Positions 35,015 to 46,234 of a DNA stretch of 64,000 nucleotides are shown here, piece after piece. Position 1 is the stretch's first letter, and each line of letters starts with the position of its first letter. The notes under the pieces are model-generated. The model worked only from the letters and a program-made list of their open reading frames with translations. It ran no database searches and was not told where the DNA came from. Origin of the DNA: Spirometra erinaceieuropaei (Eukaryota; Platyhelminthes; Cestoda; Diphyllobothriidea; Diphyllobothriidae); NCBI GenBank assembly GCA_902702965.1, contig CACRXP010000729.1, positions 119,824-183,823 of the forward strand, written 5' to 3'. The position numbers and the translations under genes are program-made.

Positions 35015-38000
35015 TCAATATCCAGGGCCCGCCCCTTGTAGAAAGTCATCCTGTTGAACGTGTGCTAAATACCAAAATTCGATGAAGTGGCGGTCGTTGT
35101 GAACTTCAGGACTCCATCTAGGTACAGAAGCATCGAAAACTTTACAATGGACCAGGCGCTGCGAGTGGTCGTCAGTAGTGCCGAGTGAGTTGACAACTGT
35201 CCCAGTGAGATCGCTGGATGAGTCAACCAAGTTCCGGGCAGTGCAGACTACCTGTATCTCGTCACATTTAGTTTGCGAGGCAACGAGGGAAAGTAGCTCC
35301 CATTCAAGAGAAAGGGTACGAAGTGCCTCTGGATTGGGGGCTGCTAGCTTTATCCGCGTTGTGAATAATATGGTCAAACCTAGCTGCATTAACTCTTTGT
35401 AATTAGGGTGCCCAAACTACTTTCTCGGAATTTTGAGCAGCGGCACCTCACCTGCGCCACGAACGTAGGAAATAATGGCCAGTGGCAATTCCCTCATCCA
35501 AGTTTTCTGTACATACAAAGCCAACGCCCCTGACCTCGGCAACGGAAACACAAATCACAAGTCTTTCTAAAAATTCCGTTATAGGGTACTTACCACTGAC
35601 CAACTTCTATCGATTAAAATGCTCATTTTGGACTTAAATAAGTTAATAAAAGATAGTCCAGAAAACAGTAAACCTAAGTGCTGCCGCCAAAAATAATGGA
35701 ATAATCACAGAGTAGTTAACTTCTCGTCAGATCCATCTGAATGGCAACAGTAAATATAACCAGGGACCACTCCGTCACTTTACTGACCGAAATACTACGT
35801 TGACGGCACGCCTAGATCCTTTGCAGATCGTCATTCCCATTCAAGTCATCCATATCTCACGTTTTATTTGAGATAGAGCTACAAAGAAGACAGAAAATGG
35901 GAATATGGACGACAAGGCCAGGAAGTGGCGCAAATAACTACTGACCCGCCCACTTAGGAAGTGAAACCCCAACCTGGTCACATCCCAATCTCCCTTTCAT
36001 CGACCCCAGCGAAAATAACCGTCATGTGCTTTGAACTGGACGCGGGTGGGCAGCAGTGATATAGGTGCGATGAGGGAACGCTCGCAAATATCCGGGATTC
36101 TTAAACTCGCACAGCAAATCGACTATGCTCACCTGAGCTGTCGATGCGTTCCGGCTGCGTGTACTGCATATAGGGAGTCTTGTCTCCTTTCATTCAAGAA
36201 TAATAGCTGCAGAAATCACGAACTTACAAGATTATAGAGGAAAAACAACATGCTTCGGAAAACAACTTTACTGTCGTCTATGCAGCCATTGAGGGCACCA
36301 TACAAAAGCTGTGATTTTCCCAAACCTCCGCTACTTTTATCAGTAAAGGGATATTCACTGTAAATAAAACGATTATCCATAGTCCAAGGGGATCTCAAAA
36401 GGACCAGAACTGGGAGACATGATGCTGGGTCAAAACTTAAAATAATTTAATATCTGAATGTCGACCAGCATGGTAAGCATCTATGCCATGTTAAGGCAGA
36501 CCTAGCTTCGATGAAAAGAACACATTGTGAAGATTACTGATAAAAGCTTAACGGCACAACTTCTCCGTGGGGATACCACAACGGGTGCTCGCATGCAAGA
36601 TGGACAGAAAACGATGCTACGGAAACACTTTGAAGACATCCCTCAAGCATTTCTATGAGACCTGACGGCGTCTGCGAAGGATCGGCAGGCATGGCGATCA
36701 GGCATAAAAACTGAGGCAATTATCTGGAATCCAGCAGAATACAAGAATTAAAAACTAGAAACCAAGCATGCGGAACCAAAATGATGCCATCTAATGGCGC
36801 CAGTAGCATACAAGATATCCTCTCTGTCGACTTGAATTTAAAGCCCCGATTTAAAATTTTAGATGCGTCAGGATGTGCCGCAGTGTAAACACGACTAACC
36901 CACCTGTCATAACAAAACACCAGCACAATTGCCACTACGGAAAAACCTTTCGACAGCCCTCACTGTAACGTTACGTTCAAGTCTCCCTTCGTTCTTGTCG
37001 ACGGCGTGTCCACCACAATGGAACATAGAGACCGTACGAGGCACAGAATTGCCAACTTCCCTTAGCGTCAAGAGTCAGCTTGCTATAAGGGCTTTTCTAT
37101 GATATTGCGCAGTGAAACCAGGCGGGACATTCGTTACTACTGTCCTATTTGGCCAACAAATAAGGCATCAAATTCACAACACAACGGCTTCCAAAAATAG
37201 TTAACAAAATACCGTGTGTGCGTTTAAAATGTCAACGCAGACTGCCGTTGGACGGGGGTAGTTGAGCGAATGCCTTATAGGTTAACTTCCGAAAAAGCAC
37301 TACTGTAATGCCACTTTAAGAATACAAAGGGGTCGTCGCGACGATGGATACCCCGAAGACCTTAAGAGTAAAACTTGACAAAAGAGTCTCTCAATTTTAG
37401 CTACTCAGTGAACAGGTCGATAACGTGCGTTGCAGTTGCAGTAAGGCTTGACCGTTGAATGAAAAGTCACACCGGGCGGTACGTACGCAAAAGACGAACC
37501 CCACTCAAACCAACCGGCCAACAAACAAGCGTATTTAAACAATAATCGTTAACTTCAGAATATATCAAACCAATTACCCGAGAAATAACAAACTTACGGC
37601 TAGTATATTTCCAATGAGTAAACAGTAGCTTGATAAGGGAAATCCAAATCAGGGGTAGAATTATTAATGGTGGCGTAGACTGAAAGGATTGTTGTCCGGC
37701 GCACCGTAGATATTACATGCGTAATACTGGATTGCCGAGTTTACAATTGAACCCGAATTATCCGCAATGATTAAGCATCTTTTAGTGACCTGGCTAGAGT
37801 CTTATAAAGAAACTACACGCTAGAGCTCTTAACAGAAATCCTGAAATGGGGGTATATTTGCGAAGCTGTAGGCAAATCTATACTCGCAACAGTTAAAAGA
37901 GTAGAGAAATTGATTAAATAGAGAATTATGTACAGTTAACATGACAAAGGAGAAGGTTTCACATTAAGACGCACCAAGAGGTTGGTGGAAACATATTCGA

Positions 38001-38877
38001 TCAAAAAACAGACACTTGGACACCCTCGACACGGTGAAAAGTCACCTTTTGTCTTTTCATACAAGCTTAAAAGAGCTCCGCCTCCCACTGTTCATAGCAG
38101 TGTATACGAGACTTGAATTACATTTGCCTCACTGCTTTGCACAACTAGGAATCATTCAGACTGAGGGTCGTGTTTGATGTGTGCGTCCCTTCTTGGTCCG
38201 TCTTGATTCCTATAGGAAGCCGGTGATCCCTTGGTAACGCACGTATAAGTAAATTAACTCCTGACCTATTTAACATATTTTAGGAGTCGATTAAAAAATA
38301 TACGATGTTTGGCTACAGTCGTCGTATGTACGCTGACATGTGTGGGCTGGCACATAATAGAGAAGCCGTATCGGCAGGAAAGAATGCATTAACTTTGTTG
38401 ACTCTATGAAATGTATTGTAAGCCCAAGCAAAATCTGTTCAGGGATTTTCCTGGGCCAGTGTATGAACGTTTAAGCAATTTATAAAAGGCGCACATGCAG
38501 GCTTCAAGGTTTTTCGCCTAAGCTTTTCCAAAATCTCTATGTCGTGAACAAGAAAAAGATTCACACTTGCAGAAAACTGAAAAGGTACGTAAGGTAAATA
38601 TATTGCTAAAACGTAGAAGTTCAAGTCGGCTAGGTATCTTAAACGTCATCGGTTAGGAATTGTTACCTTGTGTGACTTTGCAGCTGTCGCCATGCGTGTC
38701 CCATGTTCGTCAATAATCTGGAAGCAACAGCAATCCCGATCTCGGCGTTAGAGACTTCACGTATAGTAGTTTCATCTTCAGAAATCAGGACGTAGCATTT
38801 ATTCGAGCTTTATGGATATTGGGTACTTTGCCGTACTTCTGGTAAAATTGACGTAAAAATGAACTGGGCTCATCAGC
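35015..38877 (-). CDS. Unrecognised multi-exon protein (six exons, 5' end not found)
   Basis: I do not recognise this gene. Exons inferred from open frames with good splice sites: 38877-38837, 38775-38667, 36903-36777, 36710-36538, 36357-36228, 35383-35015 (stop). All five junctions keep phase: A|AT, AG|G, phase 0, CA|T, phase 0. Introns of about 61-66 nt and 180 nt sit beside larger ones. The 315 visible residues are not low-complexity: EIGIAVASRLLTNMGHAWRQ, YTAAHPDASKILNRGF, LIAMPADPSQTPSGLIEML, SGGLGKSQLLYGALNGCIDD, ALRTLSLEWELLSLVAS. The many hydrophobic/charged alternations suggest a folded alpha-beta protein; no transmembrane run is obvious. The first exon begins mid-codon, so a 5' exon lies further right. 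Alternative donors for exon 3 (36776 or slightly downstream) are possible. It sits directly upstream of MRPL11 on the same strand. Confidence 0.55.
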
Positions 38878-40385
38878 CTGTTATATAACAAAAAACAAGA
38901 AAAATGAACAGGTTAGGCGCAACGAAGCTAGCCTACCAAAAGAGGGCAGTAATCAATAACGACAATACTAAAAAAATAACTTTTAAATAATAAGAAAAGT
39001 AATAAAATCGATTAAAAGAGGCTGAAGGTTAAAACGTCAAGGCTACAATGAAAAAAGACTATGGACATATAAAAGAGTACATAATGGCTAACCTCAGCGG
39101 TGCCTTGGACACCTACGTTACATTGATCGCACAACGAATACCAAACAACTTTCGGTTCGTTTGTGAAAAATTATTGATCTCAATTTACAAGCGACTTCCG
39201 AAATGCATTAATCAGGAACTTCGGACAGTCTTCAAAAAGAAATAGTTTATAGAGGAGATTTAGATAGACGGCGAGCAACGAATAGATGTGAAAGTAAAAT
39301 TACAACGGAATGACTGCCAACATGATATTAGGAGACCTCGAAGGGAGTATGAGTCAAATATACTGCATAAATCTCTGGAAAATCACAAGGTTCCATAAGT
39401 TGCAAACGACATGACAAAAACCGTTGTCCGATACCTGATCTGAAGCCCAATACGGAAGAGCTCGCTGCGATTAATCGGGTGTAACCACCAGCTACATATA
39501 ACTTCTCTGAGTCCGATTCCATTCCTTGATTTACTGTTCGTCACATCCCTAGACCGGGAAAAGTTAGCATCACTTGAACTGGAATATAGTTTTTATTTAT
39601 TTATTGCATTACTAAGGGCAAGATTAATCCGACTAGGGCCTATCATGTCATATGGTTCTGATTTTGTTCACTCATCCACATTTCGTGAACTGACCTACGT
39701 GCTCTGCGAGCAAACATCGATTATCTTCCAAAGTTCCAAAGATGAGGACGAACGGCTTATGGGAATTTAAAACTGACACAACTCCCGATCTACAATGGAC
39801 GATTTAAAATGGAGACAGAAAACTACCGTCGTTTTAGTTCTAGCTGTATTTTATGCATGAAAGTAGAACGCCCTATTAAGACTACTTCATGACGTATCTC
39901 GAGAAGAGGGTTCTCGGCAGTGCTCTCCAACAGGGCCTTCGCAGAACCTACTCTTGTCCTACAGACGTTCTTTAATCCCATGAAAATGAAAGTTATTTAA
40001 TAGGATTATTCAGTGAATGCCAGTCTCCTACAAGAGGTTATTTGTGCGAAATCTGGTGTACTATCCTAAACGGATAAAACTTTCTATCTTCCAAGATGCA
40101 TAGACTTGTCGCTGGCACTGTTGTATCCTAATCGGGCCAGTAGTATGTGATATCACTCATGGTACGGCACCAGCTCCTCCTCTTTTCCTCTTCCACGTAA
40201 AGGACTGAAATTAGGATCCTGGCGGTCAGTTGATTTCATAGATATTTTTAAACAGTCATACAGTATGTGCTGACAACACACAGGAAGTACAAGAAAACTG
40301 TGAGTCCGATTTCCCTGACAACTAGGCGGCTTCTGACACTTACTGTAAACTAAATTTTGGCCCCACGCTCGGAAGCTGGTCATAG
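38878..40385. other. Unassigned region, probably 5' part of the 35-38.9 kb gene
   Basis: This AT-rich stretch may contain the missing first exon(s). A minus ATG frame at 39522 (MESDSEKLYVAGGYTR) has a donor GTATCG, but its phase does not fit the next exon. The plus frame at 39048-39245 is unrecognised. Confidence 0.35.
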
Positions 40386-40943
40386 ATGTTTCCCAAAATA
40401 GTAGTGTTTTATAAACGAAATTTCATTCAAAAATGTGGATGCGCACGCAGATCGAGACCTTTTGGACGACTGAGAACTTGGTGGCACCAGAAAACTATCA
40501 AACAGCGGCCCAAAAGGCAAAAAGGAGTATTCACAGGACTGGATGTGCTTTTGCTGACTACCCCTTTAACTCTTCGTATTGATTTTCGGTGCGCCCTCAA
40601 GACCACACTTAGAGAACAGATAGTCAGAAAAGATGCTAATGGATACAGAAAGGCAACGACCCTTTTGAACAGGTACACAATGGGCAGCAAAATTGCTGTA
40701 CGACTTTATAAATTCCGCATACTCAGACAGACTGATCAAACTCCACTTGTTTCGACCCGATTATGCAAAGCTGTAGTTCAGTCTATTTTGCACTTGCATA
40801 AACCTGAAGACTTATCTATCTCACAAGCAAAAACCTGCTGTATAACCGCTCGTACAAGGTCGAACGCGAATGCGTGGCCATACCAACGGAAGTTTTTCTT
40901 TAGTCCACAGGCAATTCGATCGTGCAATTCGCCCCCAGTATAG
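40386..40943 (+). CDS. Hypothetical open frame, 185 codons
   Basis: An uninterrupted ATG frame, rich in Lys/Arg, with segments such as GRLRTWWHQKTIKQRPKRQK, LREQIVRKDANGYRKATTLL and SILHLHKPEDLSISQ. Local composition is ordinary rather than low-complexity, and the length is unusual for this AT-rich region. I know no matching family. There is no clear splice site at either end and no neighbour that suggests a role. It could be a genuine single-exon gene, an exon, a retroelement ORF1-like fragment, or chance. Confidence 0.25.
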   Translation: MFPKIVVFYKRNFIQKCGCARRSRPFGRLRTWWHQKTIKQRPKRQKGVFTGLDVLLLTTPLTLRIDFRCALKTTLREQIVRKDANGYRKATTLLNRYTMGSKIAVRLYKFRILRQTDQTPLVSTRLCKAVVQSILHLHKPEDLSISQAKTCCITARTRSNANAWPYQRKFFFSPQAIRSCNSPPV

Positions 40944-42224
40944 ATTATGACTTTCGGTAATATGGCTGTGTTCAAAAGGCAACTCGATTGAATTATTTTT
41001 AATAAGCTAAAGTATTCAAAGTTACTTGTGGAATCCATTTTCTGGTTTCAGCTCGCGCGTCTTCGCAAGTGCCTTCGAACACAGTGCAAACGACTAAATT
41101 TTGGAGGATAGTATAGAATTGTATGTAAAATTGCAACTGTACGCCAATCGTTTTAACCAGAACTTCGCCCGTAACTCTCAACCCACATAAGTCTAAATAA
41201 AAATAGTAGGGAAAAGTTTGCGAAAACGAGCAAACGTCAACAAAACGGTTCATCGATTTAAGTGACTTCGAATTCTCAAAAAGTTATATCGAATTTCTGA
41301 CCTACTGGAAGAGGAAAGATACTATGTGCTATTAGCATGACAGCGAACACCATTGGTATGCAGACTCAAATTGTGAGTGTTGTCTAACTCTACGCCAGCC
41401 AGCTCTTTGAGGAAACGTCTTATCCCTAACAAGGAATAAAGAAACATTTTAAGTGATTAGTATGTTGGAGACAAAACGTCTTCTTCAATATCTTCCAGAT
41501 TCGAAGAGATGGTCGCAAACAAAAAACTTTACTCTGAACTCATGCACGCAATCTATGCTTAAACAGTTCTTGGGACGCCTTCGAATATCACACGACTCCG
41601 CATCGTCTATCCCATGGTCGTCTAAATTGCCTCCAGCAGGTCTGCGCGTTGCTGCATCGTATGCCGCGTGGAAGGCTGGAGTCACTTAGCCTTTCCTGTG
41701 AGCATAGAATAAAGAAGGAGCAAATAAACTTCAGTTAAGTCTATGTCAGGCAACCGTGTCACGCAAGTGGGCGATTTTCGAACTGTTCTGTACCAGACTT
41801 CCTACGGAGCGGGAGAACTTTTGTTTATTATAGTTACGTATATGTTTAAACATAAATAAATTAATCTCAAGTCCTGGCAGCAGCTTGTTCGTACTAGTTC
41901 GGCGGCCTTAGACTGGAGGACATAAGAACCTACAAGTCGGCAACTAAGCTAACCCATTGAATCTCCTCTACATCTGGCGCTGTCCATAGTCAAACTTTAA
42001 ATTATAACTGTGTGAGTCTCCAGATAAATCAGCATTCCCGAGTTTCCACTACAATATGTGACGATTAGTTCATCGAGACAGTCGAACGGGTCTTGGATAA
42101 AGGCTAGGTTGCGTGTTCATTATAAGTCTGATATCCTAGTAGGAAGTACGTACGGGGTGCCACGGGCAGGAACCTACGTTGTACAGTCAAACCATGATCT
42201 TAGATACGTTTAGATGTGCATTGC
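40944..42224. other. Unassigned spacer
   Basis: I see no gene, RNA or repeat that I can support. The short frames at 41453-41689 are unremarkable. Confidence 0.4.
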
Positions 42225-42640
42225 ACGACAGTTTGACCGCCGTTGCCGACGATGTCCACCGTGTGCTCCATAATTAGGTGAAGCAGACACGGTCACTTGG
42301 CGTGAATTAGTTGATAGTGGTAGTAGACTTGCGCTGCATTCACCGCATTCTGTCTTTCCCACTCCCCACCTGGGGCCGGTGTCAAGATAGGGTCAAGTTG
42401 ACCGGGGGCATGGGAGGACGCAAGTGGCTGGCACAGCCAGACCTGCACCTAGGCGTGTCACCAATTCTACTGGTCCACAACATACACGACCCAGGTTTTC
42501 CACCACCAACAACAACACCAACACCCCAACAGGGGTCAGAAGGACGAGGGGGATGGCTATGCAGCCATGCTCACCACCTGTATACCCAGCGGGAACGTAA
42601 GCACATCTACCAGCAGGGAATTAGGTGTTAGAGAACTGCC
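42225..42640 (+). repeat. Repeat A, solo copy
   Basis: It opens with gacagtttgaccgccgttgccgacgatgtcc and continues through tagtagacttgcgctgcatt, cccacctggggccggtgtcaa and ggctggcacagcc. These blocks are collinear with the copy at 13505. No finger sequence follows it. Confidence 0.65.
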
Positions 42641-43479
42641 AACGCATTCCAGGCTGCGAGGGCCGTGGTTCGCTGATATTGGCATAGCACACGCCCTCGG
42701 ATGGACATCGCGCAACCTTACACTGACAGGTATACCCTGCTGAGTATACACTGCCGGCAACTAACAAGCCACAAAAAGTAGCATAAACGAAACCATTTGA
42801 GCCTGGTGGGCAAGCGTGATTGGTGATAAGAAGCACCTATAAGCAGCACGCTGACAGTATTCGCCCAAAGCATCGACCGACCTGGCGGATACTTATACGC
42901 CAAATAGGCCTGTTGTCACCAAGCGCATCGATGAGCCTTTATTAATGCTTCTGTTTCGTTCAGTCCCGGTACTCAGGTCTCACATGTGGCTCCGCGAAGT
43001 CGTTCTCAACACGGCAGCTACATTCCGGAAACCGTCCTTGGCTCGTGGAATAAATCAGATAAGTGTCCGACGTGTGTGTGTCCTCACACCCGGTGGTCCC
43101 CGAAATAATTCCCAAACTCCCCATGTGCAATCTCGTAGGTTGCCCAGACTAACCCAAGTCGTCTTCCCACCAAACAAAATAGTGACCCATAATGAAATTC
43201 GGCAGCCACTTGGAGTGACTAAATAGCCCTGTTTGAGAGTAGCACTGCATAACTCTTTACGGGGGGGGGAGGGGGAGGCTAGAAAAGGTAACCTAAAAAT
43301 TGCTGGTAAAAGATGTCGTCGACAAACTGAACATAGCTTGTGGACGCAAAAAAATGCGGTCGAAAAACTACAACAACTAACGGCTCCTGTCCCCATCCTC
43401 GTGTGCCTGCATATGCTTAAAAAGTGAGCAGTGACCCTATGCAGCCTGGAATTCTCTTTCCCTTTTAAACGTGCAAATG
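42641..43479. other. Unassigned spacer
   Basis: No gene recognised. A short G run (gggggggggag) is at 43261. The minus frame at 43055-43483 overlaps the start of the adjacent LINE and is probably chance. Confidence 0.35.
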
Positions 43480-45245
43480 GCAAAACGTCCGAGTAAGATG
43501 GTGGCAGTGGTTGCTCACGAACTGGCCCGACACAAAGTGGACATTACTGCTCTCAGAGAGACCCATTTCTCTGAACAAGGTTGACTCGAGGAAGCGGGTG
43601 TCAGATACACCTTCTTCTGAAGAAGATGTGCAAGGCCAGAGCGGTGAGAAGCCAGAGTTAACTTCGCCATCGTGAGATGGCTGTCCTACTTTTCACAGGA
43701 CATCAATAACCGTCTCATGACCATGCTCCCGCAACTCTGCGGGATAAAAATTCGCTACCGTCGTCAGGGCCTATGCCCCTCAATGACCAACTCTGATGAC
43801 ATGAAGAAAAAGCTCTACGAAGACCTACACGCCCTCCTAGCAAATGTGTCGGAGACGGATAACCCGGCTGTCCTTAGTAACCGTAATGTCCTCGTAGGCA
43901 CAGATCCTAGATGGCCGGCCCGTACATTTCCAGGGCGTCCTCAACCACCCGTTGGCATCAACCGACTTCTTTTAGTGGGAATCAAGGATGACCTCGATTG
44001 TGCGTCTTCTCTCCTTGAGAAAATCAGGAGAGTGTAACAGCCGATCAATGGAAAAGCATCGGGAACAGACGCAATCCCAGTCGAAGTTTACAAGCAAGGC
44101 GGTCCACAGCTCATGGAAAAGTCCACCTCGTTATTCCAAAAGATGTTACGAGAAAGACACTCCTTAGGACTTCGTGAATGCCATCACCGTGCACATTTAC
44201 AAAAGCAGGATGAACTGGCAATTACACAGAGGCATCTCTTTTCTCAGCATCGCAGGAAAAAGTATTCGTTCGCGTTCTGCTAAATCGTTTGAATCCGCAT
44301 CTGGAGAAGGGACTTCTTCCAGAAAAGCAGTGCGGATTCCGCAAACACTGCGGCAATACAGACATGTCAGGAATTAAAGATCAACGTTTGCACCAAGTCC
44401 GTCGGTCTGAGAAGGCCTTTAACACAGTGAATAACGGCGGAATCCGAAAAATCAAGTTAAAATTCGGATGTACTGGACGACTTACTCAAAGGATAAGTTA
44501 ACTTTACAGATTCACTGACAGCGGAACGTCTTCGAAACATTCGTGATGACCAGTGGGGTGAAGCAGGACTGTGTGCTCGGTCCCGTCCTGTTCAGTCTCA
44601 TGTTCTCCGCCGTGTTGATGAACGCCTACTGTGAGAAGCGACCGGGTATCGACATCAAGTTCGGAATCGACTGAGAACCGCCCAACATCTGTCGTCTGGC
44701 AGCTTCTTCGACAGTATGCGATGAAAGCGTTCACGACCAACTGTTCGCGGATAATTCCACGTTAAAAGCCACAAAGGCAGAGGGCATGCCGCAGAGCGTG
44801 GGCCTCTTCGCCCCAAGTAGTCTAACTTCGGCCTGACCATCAGCACGGAGAAGCCAGGGGTCCTGCATTAACCGGCATCAAATGCCGACAACACGGAACC
44901 CAGTATCAATGACAGTCGAAATCATTTCATGGCAGTGGAGGACTTCTCGCAGCTTAGAAATTTCAAGAAATATCAATATCGGCGACCAGAAATTGCGAGT
45001 CGGATCTGCAAAGTCAGTCAGGCCTTCAGTCGGCTGAAGCACTTTGTCTGGAACCGCCATGGCGTTCTACTCAAAACAACACTGAAGATGTAATTACAGC
45101 GCTCTTGTAAGGAGATGAAACGTACACTGCTTATAAAAACCAAGCACGAAAAATGAACAGTTTTCGGTAAGATGTGGTTATGTAGCCCCACCTTGTGGAC
45201 ACAATACTCAGATTGGCAAAGCTGAGAGATCCGGGCTGATTATTT

Positions 45246-45285
45246 GAAGAAGAAGAAGAAGAAGAAGAAGAAGAAGAAGAAGAAG
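45246..45285 (+). repeat. (GAA)n microsatellite
   Basis: About 13 perfect gaa units. It lies directly before the telomere-like tract, inside the decayed LINE. Confidence 0.95.
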
Positions 45286-45317
45286 GGCTCACCGATGGGT
45301 TCACCGGACACAATACT

Positions 45318-45492
45318 GTTGGAATTGGGGTTAGGGGGCAGGGGGCAGGGTTAGGGCTTGCGGTTAGGGGTTAGGATTAGGAGTTAGGGCTAGGGGTTGG
45401 GGTAAGGGGTGACGACTAGGGGTTAGGGTAAAGGATTAGGAGTTATGGTTTGGAGTTAGAGTTAGGGGTAAGGATTACGGTTAGGGACTAGT
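45318..45492 (+). repeat. Degenerate telomere-like (TTAGGG) tract
   Basis: The tract consists of variants of ggttagg, ggggtta, aggatta and gggttgggg, spaced about six bases apart. TTAGGG is the animal telomere repeat. The heavy divergence makes this an interstitial or seeded array rather than a chromosome end. Confidence 0.7.
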
Positions 45493-46234
45493 GCAAATAT
45501 TTCTCAACCACCCTAAGTGCAATCGCACACTGTCAATAGTTTTTCTTCTGCATACAACTACTTGACCTCGTCGCCTGTGCGTTCCCCGGCCCCACCTGTA
45601 AAAACTTCCATTGCCGCCGATCCCGTATTACAGGAGGCTGGGGCTTGTTCGCTTCAAGTGGGGCTACATAACCATATCTGGCCCACTTTTCATCCAAACT
45701 GTTTCCGAAGACTACTGACAGTAAGATGACATAAAAGTATTCCAGACATTCAGATGTTGAAGAAATCGGCCTCCCTAATATTTACGCAATGACGAGATAG
45801 ACGCAACTGCGATTGATCGGCCACCTCATGAGCCTTGATGACGAGCGCACCCCCATACGATTGCTCTACGCCGACGTAGCCGTGGGTGATAGCTGGCAAA
45901 GCGGACTAATGCACTGCCACAAGGAAACCACGAAGACTTCACCCAAATACGTACAAATAAACCCAGAGACTTGGGAGGAGCTCGTTCAAGATCGGCAGAC
46001 TTGGCACACTGCGGTAAAGACTGGAGCAGTCATCTCTGAAGCCACCCCAGTAGTCGCTGTCAAAGCCAAGTGAGAGACCCGCACAACTCGAATGCGACGA
46101 AGCAATAACACCAGCACCCAACCCATGCCATCGCGTTCCCACCGTAAAAAGACATCTCGGGCACGAATCGGCCTCTACGGACGCCTGCGGGCCCCTTACA
46201 ATGTCGAAACGACCAACCGTCCTCTCATCTCACA

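Larger units (their letters stand above)
43480..46220 (+). mobile_element. C2H2-finger LINE, near full-length but heavily decayed
   Basis: The plus strand reads the start of the endonuclease domain near 43490 (HKVDITALRETHFSEQG), then LYEDLHALLANVSETDN near 43815. RT begins near 44035 (INGKASGTDAIPVEVYKQGG; consensus GKAPGSDAIP), followed by LEKGLLPEKQCGFRKHCGNT near 44300 and a fingers/palm region to 44860. The thumb/C-terminal part is near 44990 (SRICKVSQAFSRLK, WNRHG). After a 650-bp low-complexity insertion (45090-45740) the end of RT and a first finger (RARIGLYGRLR) occupy 45740-46200. Stops and frameshifts are frequent. Confidence 0.8.

Noticed and set aside
35178..35402. Plus-strand frame overlapping the last exon of the 35-38.9 kb gene
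   Set aside because: It is the complement of a better supported minus-strand exon with splice acceptor and matching phase.
39328..39522. Possible first exon (MESDSEKLYV) of the 35-38.9 kb gene
   Set aside because: Its donor leaves phase 1, while the next identified exon needs phase 2.
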